A stretch of DNA of 64,000 nucleotides from Oceanibium sediminis (GTDB lineage: Bacteria > Pseudomonadota > Alphaproteobacteria > Rhodobacterales > Rhodobacteraceae), in contig NZ_QGNX01000001.1 in assembly GCF_003265325.1 (NCBI RefSeq), positions 930,001 through 994,000 on the forward strand. Reading direction: 5' to 3'. The notes below the pieces were generated by a model. It was not told where the DNA came from. It saw only the letters and a program-made list of their open reading frames with translations, and made no database searches. The first letter of the stretch is position 1; each line of letters opens with the position of its first letter. The position numbers were made by a program, and so were the translations under genes. This document shows positions 58,455 to 64,000 of this stretch, piece by piece.

Positions 58455-59195
58455 TTATATAGGGTTGAACCCCTCTTTCGCAACGCGCGCCACCACAAGG
58501 ACGGCTATGTGACGCGCACCGCCTGCGCGGAGGGCCTCTGCCGCGGCGGAAAGCGTGGCGCCGGTGGTCATCACGTCGTCCAGAAGCAGCACCGATTTGC
58601 CCTGCACCCGCGCCGCGTGGCGCGGCGTCAGGCGGATCGCGTCGCGCAGGATGGCCTGGCGTTCGCCCCGTGTCCTGCCCTTGAGCGAGGCGGTAGCCCG
58701 CGCCCGTGTCAGCAGGTCGGGCAGCACGAGGCCGGCAAAGCCGAGTTCCGGGCGACGCGCCAGTTCGGCGGACTGGTTGAAGCGCCGTTTCGCCAGCCGG
58801 GTCCAATGCAAGGGAACCGGGGTGAGGATGTCCGCGTCGCCGATCAGCTCACGCCCGGCGCGGTGCAGCCATCGCGCCAGCACCGGGGTCAGGTCCTGCC
58901 GGTCGCGGTGCTTCAGGCTGAGCACGATGTCCCGCCCGCGCCCCTCGTAGAGGATGGCGGCGCGGCCCCGGTCCCAGGCGGGGGGATGGCTGGTGCAGCC
59001 CTCGCAGCGCACGGCGACGCCCGGCGCGGCGGTGGGCAGGGGCTGGCCGCAACCGTCGCACACCGGGCCGGTGATGAAGCGTGTCTGGGTCCAGCAGCTT
59101 GCACAAAGCCCATGCGCAGCCGTGGTCGGCGCGCGGCATCCGGCGCATTCGGGCGGGAACAGCAGGGTCACAAGCGCGTCGCGGCTGATCGGCAT
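58455..59195 (-). CDS. comF: ComF-family phosphoribosyltransferase-like protein
   Basis: A protein of 246 residues with an N-terminal zinc-binding region holding CAGC, CASC, CDGC and CEGC pairs (about 17-68), followed by a phosphoribosyltransferase-like domain with LLLDDVMTTGATLS. ComF helps DNA uptake in competent bacteria; in many other species the role is unclear. ATG at 59195, divergent from the methyltransferase gene, 40 bases away. Confidence 0.92.
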   Translation of the reverse strand: MPISRDALVTLLFPPECAGCRAPTTAAHGLCASCWTQTRFITGPVCDGCGQPLPTAAPGVAVRCEGCTSHPPAWDRGRAAILYEGRGRDIVLSLKHRDRQDLTPVLARWLHRAGRELIGDADILTPVPLHWTRLAKRRFNQSAELARRPELGFAGLVLPDLLTRARATASLKGRTRGERQAILRDAIRLTPRHAARVQGKSVLLLDDVMTTGATLSAAAEALRAGGARHIAVLVVARVAKEGFNPI

Positions 59196-59235
59196 TCACT
59201 TTCCTTTTCGGCCCAGCGGGATTACATCGCGCCCC

Positions 59236-60102
59236 ATGACACTGCCCCCGAAGCTGACAGACCGCACGGCCCTTGCCCTGCACCGCGCCCGCGCGGCGCG
59301 GGGCCCCGAGTTGTTCCTGCACCGCCTCGCGGTGGATGAGCTCTCAGAAAGGCTGAGCGAGGTTAACAGAAGCTTTACGGCACCGGCGATTGTCGGGCCC
59401 TGGGGCGCAGAGTGGCGGGACTGGCTGGTGGCCGACGGGGTGATCGCCGGGGCCGAGGTGGTGGCCGATGCCGATCCGTTGCAGCTGACACCGGGCGCGC
59501 ATGACCTGGTGATCCACGCCCTGTCCCTGCATTGGGCGGACGATCCCGTGGGCCAGCTTGTGCAGATGCGCCGCGCGCTGGCGCCCGACGGGCTGGGGAT
59601 CGCGGTGCTGTTCGCGGGCCGCAGCCTGCAGGAATTGCGCGCCAGCCTGGCCGAGGCGGAAACCGCGCTGCGCGGCGGCCTGTCCCCGCGCGTCGTGCCG
59701 ATGGCGGACCTGCGCGACCTCGGCGGCCTGCTGCAACGGGCGGGCTTCGCGCTGCCCGTGGCGGACAGCCTGGTGCAGACACTGACCTACGCCGACCTGT
59801 TCGCGCTGGTGCGCGACCTGCGCGGTATGGGCGAGGGCAACGCGCTGGCCGCGCGCGAACGCGCCATGCCGCCGCGCGGCCTGTTTGCCGCTGCCGCCGC
59901 GCAATACGCCGCCAGCTTCCCGGCGGAAGACGGGCGCATCAAAGCCACGGCCGAGATCGTGTTCCTGACCGGCTGGGCCCCGTCCGACAGCCAGCAACAG
60001 CCCTTGCGGCCCGGCTCGGCGAAGATGCGGCTGGCGGACGCACTGGGTGCAGAGGAACGGCGCGCGGGTGATCCGGTTGCCCCGCCCCGGCGTAAACCCT
60101 AG
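59236..60102 (+). CDS. SAM-dependent methyltransferase, NDUFAF5/BioC-like
   Basis: A protein of 288 residues. The start LTDRTALALHRARAARG and the later HALSLHWADDPVGQLVQMRRAL match the methyltransferase type of the complex I assembly factor NDUFAF5. The SAM glycine motif is degenerate: where LDLGCG is expected the sequence reads APAIVGPWGA, so catalysis is not assured. It lies divergent from comF and before hemH. The start ATG at 59236 was chosen because the longer frame covers comF in reverse. Confidence 0.85.
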   Translation: MTLPPKLTDRTALALHRARAARGPELFLHRLAVDELSERLSEVNRSFTAPAIVGPWGAEWRDWLVADGVIAGAEVVADADPLQLTPGAHDLVIHALSLHWADDPVGQLVQMRRALAPDGLGIAVLFAGRSLQELRASLAEAETALRGGLSPRVVPMADLRDLGGLLQRAGFALPVADSLVQTLTYADLFALVRDLRGMGEGNALAARERAMPPRGLFAAAAAQYAASFPAEDGRIKATAEIVFLTGWAPSDSQQQPLRPGSAKMRLADALGAEERRAGDPVAPPRRKP

Positions 60103-60163
60103 CAGGGTGCAGGCTTTGCACGCCCCCGCGACGTAACGACTATTAGACCGTCAGGAATTCCTC

Positions 60164-61264
60164 ATGTATGACGCGCAGATGCCTGCTGAAAAGAAATGTC
60201 CCGTCCATGCCGGTGAAGGGCGTCTGAGCCACGCGCCGTCCGATCACCCCTCCGTCGCCAGGGCGAAGGTGGGCGTGATTCTGTCCAACCTCGGCACGCC
60301 GGATGCGACCGACTACTGGTCGATGCGCCGCTACCTGAACGAGTTCCTGTCCGACCGGCGGGTGATCGATTATTCGCCCTGGCTCTGGCAGCCCCTGTTG
60401 CAGCTGATCATCCTGACCAAGCGCCCCTTTTCCAGTGGCGAGGCGTATCGCGGAATCTGGAACACCGAGGCCGACGAAAGCCCGCTGCTGACCACCACCC
60501 GCAACCAGGCCGCCAAGGTGGCCGAGGAGGTGCAGGCGCGCTACGGCGATGACGTGATCGTCGATTTCTGCATGCGCTACGGCAACCCCTCGACCAAGGA
60601 CGTGATCGAGCGTCTGAAGGACCAGGGCTGTGAGCGGATCGTCTTCTTCCCCCTCTATCCGCAATATTCGGCGCCGACGACGGCGACCGCCTGCGACCAG
60701 GCGTTCCGGGTGCTGATGAAGATGAACTGGCAGCCGTCGATCCGGACGGTCTCGGCCTATTACGACCATCCGCTCTATATCGATGCACTGGCGAAGTCGG
60801 TGGAACGCGCCTACGCCGGGCTGGAGAGGAAACCGGACCTGCTGGTGACCAGTTACCACGGCGTGCCGCAGCGCTACCTGATGGAGGGCGACCCCTACCA
60901 CTGCCAGTGCCAGAAGACGACGCGCCTGCTGCGCGAACGCCTGGGCTGGGGTGAGGACGACATCAAGACCACCTTCCAGTCAAAGTTCGGGCCGGAGGAA
61001 TGGCTCCAGCCCTATACCGTGGAAGAAGTCGCAAGACTGGCCGAGGCGGGAAAGAAGAACATCGCCATCATGGCGCCGGCCTTCTCGTCCGATTGCGTCG
61101 AAACGCTTGAAGAGATCAACGAAGAGATCAAGGAAAGCTTCGAGGAAGCGGGCGGCGAAAGCTTCACCTATATTCCCTGCCTCAACGACGATGATGCGCA
61201 TATCGCCATGATGATGGCGATCATCGAGTCCGAGCTTTCGGGCTGGGTCACGCGCAAGGGCTAA
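60164..61264 (+). CDS. hemH: Ferrochelatase
   Basis: HemH inserts ferrous iron into protoporphyrin IX. The 366 residues include VILSNLGTPD, the metal-side FFPLYPQYSAPTTATA, SYHGVPQRYL and the Glu-rich helix region ETLEEINEEIKESFEEAGG. The length fits with an N-terminal extension of about 35 residues that includes a CPVH segment. ATG at 60164; MPAEKK six codons in is an alternative. A GTGCA/TGCAC inverted repeat at 60107-60121 lies in its promoter region. Confidence 0.96.
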   Translation: MYDAQMPAEKKCPVHAGEGRLSHAPSDHPSVARAKVGVILSNLGTPDATDYWSMRRYLNEFLSDRRVIDYSPWLWQPLLQLIILTKRPFSSGEAYRGIWNTEADESPLLTTTRNQAAKVAEEVQARYGDDVIVDFCMRYGNPSTKDVIERLKDQGCERIVFFPLYPQYSAPTTATACDQAFRVLMKMNWQPSIRTVSAYYDHPLYIDALAKSVERAYAGLERKPDLLVTSYHGVPQRYLMEGDPYHCQCQKTTRLLRERLGWGEDDIKTTFQSKFGPEEWLQPYTVEEVARLAEAGKKNIAIMAPAFSSDCVETLEEINEEIKESFEEAGGESFTYIPCLNDDDAHIAMMMAIIESELSGWVTRKG

Positions 61265-61326
61265 GGCGCGCGCCGCCGGTGTGCACGATGCTCCCCTGGG
61301 CCTTGCCGGGGGGGCTTTGCGGGGCT

Positions 61327-61506
61327 TTACGCGGGGGTCGGGGTCTTGACGATGCCCAGCTTGCGGATCGCTTCGACAGCGCGGGCGACCGGGTGGCCCA
61401 CGAACTTCGCATCCCCGACGCGGACGACGATACGGCCGTCGCTCAGCCTTTTGACAAACTCGCCCTGCACAGAGATATGCGACGACGTCACTATGGTCTG
61501 TACCAT
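61327..61506 (-). CDS. Small conserved protein with its own promoter
   Basis: A hypothetical protein of 59 residues (start MVQTIVTSSHIS, then FVKRLSDGRIVVRVGDAKF). GGGAG lies upstream of the ATG at 61506, and a well-formed promoter lies at 61561-61588. It is acidic-basic mixed, with no membrane segment or Cys pair. I have seen similar small proteins in Rhodobacterales but know no function. It is convergent with hemH. Confidence 0.72.
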   Translation of the reverse strand: MVQTIVTSSHISVQGEFVKRLSDGRIVVRVGDAKFVGHPVARAVEAIRKLGIVKTPTPA

Positions 61507-61560
61507 TCCGGTTCTCCCGTTACCGAGACCGGATCTGCTCACGTCCGATCACATACAGTA

Positions 61561-61588
61561 ATTATGATGTAACGAAACGTCGCGTCAA
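61561..61588 (-). promoter_or_regulatory. Sigma-70-type promoter of the small gene
   Basis: Reading the minus strand: TTGACG as -35 (61588-61583), 16 bases, CATAAT as -10 (61566-61561). Both hexamers differ from consensus at one base. Transcription would start near 61554, giving a leader of about 47 bases before the small gene. This is the best-formed promoter I see in the window. Confidence 0.7.
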
Positions 61589-61643
61589 ATACAATTGGGC
61601 GGGAAACACGTGACCGTGACGAAATCGGCACGGACAGAGGCGC

Positions 61644-62042
61644 TTACAGCCAGTCGCGCAGCACCGGAATAAGGGGCAGGTCGGCGGGCGGCATGGGATA
61701 GTCGCGCAACTTGTTCGGACGCACCCAGCGCAGGGCCTGGCCTTCCTTGCCCATGGGCGTTCCGTTCCACTTGCGGCAGGCGAAGACGGGCATCAGCAGG
61801 TGGAAGTCCGGGTAGCTGTGGGACGCGAAGCTCAGCGGCGCAAGGCAGCTTTGCCAGGTGTCGATGCCCAGCTCTTCGTGCAGCTCGCGGATCAGGGCGG
61901 CTTCGGGGGTTTCCCCCGGCTCGACCTTGCCGCCGGGGAATTCCCACAGCCCGCCCATGGACTTGCCCTCGGGGCGCTGTGCCAGAAGCACGCGACCGTC
62001 GGGATCGATCAGCGCCACCGCCGAGACGAGGACAACCTTCAC
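61644..62042 (-). CDS. mutT: Nudix hydrolase, MutT-type
   Basis: An 8-oxo-dGTP diphosphatase-type Nudix enzyme of 132 residues. The Nudix box is GGKVEPGETPEAALIRELHEELGI in register (G-x5-E-x7-REUXEEXGU). EGKSMGGLWEFPG before it and PMPPADLPLIPVL at the end are typical of MutT. Start GTG at 62042 overlaps the argJ stop as GTGA. It cleans oxidised nucleotides. Confidence 0.93.
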   Translation of the reverse strand: MKVVLVSAVALIDPDGRVLLAQRPEGKSMGGLWEFPGGKVEPGETPEAALIRELHEELGIDTWQSCLAPLSFASHSYPDFHLLMPVFACRKWNGTPMGKEGQALRWVRPNKLRDYPMPPADLPLIPVLRDWL

Positions 62043-63277
62043 GAGCGGTAGTCGGCGTTGATCGAGATGTAGCCGTGGGTCAGATCGCAGGTCCAGACGG
62101 TTGCCTGCCCGTCCCCGAGGCCGAGGTCGACCGAGATGACAAGCTCGTCCCGCTTCATGTAGGCGGCGCCGTCGGCCTCGGTATAGGTGGGGCTGACCCA
62201 GCCCCTTTCGGCCACCAGGATGTCGCCGAAGCGGATCGTGATCAGGTCCCGCTCTGCCGGTTCGCCCGCCTTGCCGATGGCCATGACGACGCGGCCCCAG
62301 TTCGGATCCTCGCCCGCGATGGCGGTCTTGATCAGCGGCGAATTCCCGATCGCCTTGCCGATCACCTTGGCCGAGGCGTCGCTGGCCGCGCCGCTCACCC
62401 GGATCTCGACGAATTTCGAGGCACCCTCGCCGTCGCGCACGATCTGTTGCGCCAGGTCCAGCAGCACGCCGTGCAGCGCTTGCTCGAACGCCTCAAGGTC
62501 CTTGCCCTCGGGGCGGGCGCTCTTCCCGGTTGCCACCAGCATCAGCGTGTCCGAGGTGGAGGTGTCGCTGTCCACGGTGATCGCGTTGAACGTCACGTGG
62601 GTCAGCCGGCGCAGCATCGCCTGCAATTCGGGCTGCGGGATCGTCGCGTCGGTGAAGACATAGGCCAGCATCGTGCCCATGTCCGGCTCGATCATGCCCG
62701 AGCCCTTGGCGAAACCGGCGATGTTCACCGTCTGCCCGCCAAGGGTCAGCGTGGCCGCTGCGCCCTTGGGGAAGGTGTCCGTCGTCATGATCGCCCGCGC
62801 GGCCAGTTCCCCGGCGGCGGAGGACAGGTTGGCGGCCAACTCCCCCAGCTTCGCAGTGATGCGCTCGGCGGGCAACGGCTCGCCGATCACCCCGGTGGAG
62901 GCGGTGTAGACATGGCTCGCCGGGATCGACAGCGCCTCTGCCACGCCGGTGGCGGTGGCTTCGGCGGCGTCAAAGCCGTTGTTGCCGGTGAAGGCGTTCG
63001 CGTTGCCCGAGTTGACGAGGATCGCGAAGCCCGCATCCGGCACCGGCGGCGTCGCCAGGCACGCCTCGCAGCGCAGCACCGGCGCGGCGCGGGTTGCCGA
63101 GCGGGTGAACACCCCGGCGACCGACGCGCCGGGGCAGATCTCGGCCAGCATCACGTCCAGCCGCCCCTGGTATCGCACCCCGGCCTCGGCGGCGGCAAAG
63201 CGGACCCCGTCGATTTCGGGGAGCGCGGGAAACCCGCCCGCCGGGGCGAGGGGGGAAACGGGAAGCTTGCCAGCCAT
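62039..63277 (-). CDS. argJ: Bifunctional glutamate N-acetyltransferase / amino-acid N-acetyltransferase
   Basis: ArgJ transfers acetyl from N-acetylornithine to glutamate in the cyclic arginine pathway. The 412 residues include NSGNANAFTG, KGSGMIEPDMGTMLAYVFTDA, where self-cleavage before the Thr of GTMLAY makes the nucleophile, and the C-terminal region VISVDLGLGDGQATVWTCDL. ATG 63277 lies 6 bases after the ppiC stop. The ppiC-argJ-mutT order is compact and probably an operon. Confidence 0.96.
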   Translation of the reverse strand: MAGKLPVSPLAPAGGFPALPEIDGVRFAAAEAGVRYQGRLDVMLAEICPGASVAGVFTRSATRAAPVLRCEACLATPPVPDAGFAILVNSGNANAFTGNNGFDAAEATATGVAEALSIPASHVYTASTGVIGEPLPAERITAKLGELAANLSSAAGELAARAIMTTDTFPKGAAATLTLGGQTVNIAGFAKGSGMIEPDMGTMLAYVFTDATIPQPELQAMLRRLTHVTFNAITVDSDTSTSDTLMLVATGKSARPEGKDLEAFEQALHGVLLDLAQQIVRDGEGASKFVEIRVSGAASDASAKVIGKAIGNSPLIKTAIAGEDPNWGRVVMAIGKAGEPAERDLITIRFGDILVAERGWVSPTYTEADGAAYMKRDELVISVDLGLGDGQATVWTCDLTHGYISINADYRS

Positions 63278-63283
63278 GGTGTG

Positions 63284-64000
63284 TTACTCCGCCAGAAGTG
63301 CGTCGTTGCGCACTTCGCCCGGGTCGATACCTTCCGTCAAGATCTCCGGCGGGGTGGCTTCGCGCAGCTCTGCCACGCTGTCGGCGATGCGCTGGGCCTG
63401 CACGCTCTGGCGCAGGTCGTCGGCAACGGCCTCAAGCGGCGGCGGCGTGGTGTCGCGCACGTCGTTCAGGCGGATGACATGCCAGCCGAACTGGGTCTCA
63501 ACCGGGGCCGAGATCGTCTCGGGCTCGAGCGAGATCACCTCCTGCTCGAATTCCGGCACCATCCGCCCGGTGGCGAACCAGCCCAGTTCCCCGCCGTTGG
63601 GGCCGGAGGGGCCGGTGGATTTTTCCTGCGCCAGCGTGGCGAAATCCGCACCGCCGTTCAGCTCCTCGACGATGGCCAGCGCCTCTTCCTCGGTTTCCAC
63701 GAGGATGTGCGAGGCGTTGTATTCCTTCTGCGGAGTGAATTCGGCGAAGGCCGCGTCATAGGCGGCCTGCAACTCCTCCTGCGTCACGGCGGGGGCGAGC
63801 AACTCTTCGATCCGGGACGAGGCGATCAGCGCGCGCTGCTCATTCTCGGCGCGCAGTTCCAGCGCGCGGGGCAGGGGCCCCTCGGCGATCACGGCTTCGG
63901 CAAGCAGGTGCTGGTCGACCAGCTGATCGACGATCGCGCCGAACAGTACGTCATCGGGGATCTGGGCGACCCGCTCGGGCAGTTGGGTGCGCAGGGCCAG
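63284..64000 (-). CDS. Peptidylprolyl isomerase, PpiC/parvulin type (5' end beyond the window)
   Basis: The frame is open to the last base of the window, so the N-terminus, including any signal peptide, is missing. The 238 residues present hold a SurA/PrsA-like helical region (LRTQLPERVAQIP, QLVDQHLLAEAV), then the parvulin domain: ASHILVETEEEAL, GPSGPNGGELGWF, VETQFGWHVIRL. It likely assists folding of exported proteins in the periplasm. The internal GTG at 63892 is not the start. Confidence 0.92.
   Translation of the reverse strand: MALRTQLPERVAQIPDDVLFGAIVDQLVDQHLLAEAVIAEGPLPRALELRAENEQRALIASSRIEELLAPAVTQEELQAAYDAAFAEFTPQKEYNASHILVETEEEALAIVEELNGGADFATLAQEKSTGPSGPNGGELGWFATGRMVPEFEQEVISLEPETISAPVETQFGWHVIRLNDVRDTTPPPLEAVADDLRQSVQAQRIADSVAELREATPPEILTEGIDPGEVRNDALLAE

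Noticed and set aside
1-64000. CRISPR arrays, tRNA or rRNA genes, insertion sequences, prophage
   Set aside because: No regularly spaced repeats, no cloverleaf with CCA-type ends, no transposase or integrase motifs and no sharp composition shift were seen.

Overview
The window looks like a chromosomal segment from a high-GC alphaproteobacterium, most likely a Rhodobacterales (Roseobacter-group) marine or halotolerant heterotroph. This rests on the RegB/SenC redox pair, an ectABC-ask ectoine operon with a divergent MarR regulator, opgC-opgG-opgH glucan genes, alphaproteobacterial AddAB, and a dispersed element with the core TGCCTCCGGCGG lying at gene 3' ends. I see no rRNA, tRNA, CRISPR array, insertion sequence or prophage. 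Coding density is very high. Many neighbouring genes share ATGA or GTGA stop/start overlaps, so long polycistronic operons are the rule.

Layout. 1-3 kb: the end of cheB, a CheY-like receiver and an aldehyde dehydrogenase behind a strongly structured leader. 3-9 kb (minus): a four-gene operon of a TTC38-like TPR protein, opgC, opgG and opgH. 9-13 kb: a YeeE/TsuA-type sulfur transporter, then a thiamine-diphosphate enzyme coupled to a CaiB-type CoA-transferase. 13.5-18 kb: ectoine synthesis (ectA-ectB-ectC-ask) with its MarR-family regulator. 18-24 kb: an Lrp/AsnC regulator divergent from an assimilatory sulfate/sulfite reduction operon (cysG, DUF2849, cysI, cysH, DUF934, fpr). 24.1-30 kb: a CIA30-domain gene and a metal-handling cluster. 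That cluster holds a His-cluster membrane protein, a MacB-type ABC pair, two DUF4198 proteins, a NikL-like protein and a ZnuA-like protein without the usual ligands. 30-33 kb: a short-chain dehydrogenase, senC and regB. 33-44 kb: a PAS protein, then tsaE-amgK-murU-addB-addA-trxA ending in a clear terminator. 44-49.6 kb: a winged-helix/hydrolase fusion, a small protein, folC, accD, a CPBP protease and a LuxR solo. 50-55 kb: ilvD, a lipoprotein, fadH and an array of inverted repeats. 55-64 kb: proline iminopeptidase, ubiG, comF-grxC-nit-marR, a methyltransferase, hemH, a small promoter-bearing gene, and ppiC-argJ-mutT.

How it fits together. Several blocks deal with osmotic and redox adaptation: periplasmic glucans, ectoine, and the RegB quinone/thiol sensor with its SCO partner. 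The cys operon is nearly self-contained: siroheme synthase, sulfite reductase, an APS-type reductase and a flavoprotein that may supply electrons. The most unusual block is 24.8-30.0 kb. It pairs a HrtAB/MacB-type ABC transporter with three exported proteins whose predicted mature N-terminus is histidine, plus a degenerate ZnuA-like protein. I propose it as a periplasmic metal-trafficking system of unknown metal. Functions are inferred from sequence motifs and family knowledge only; no database search was run.
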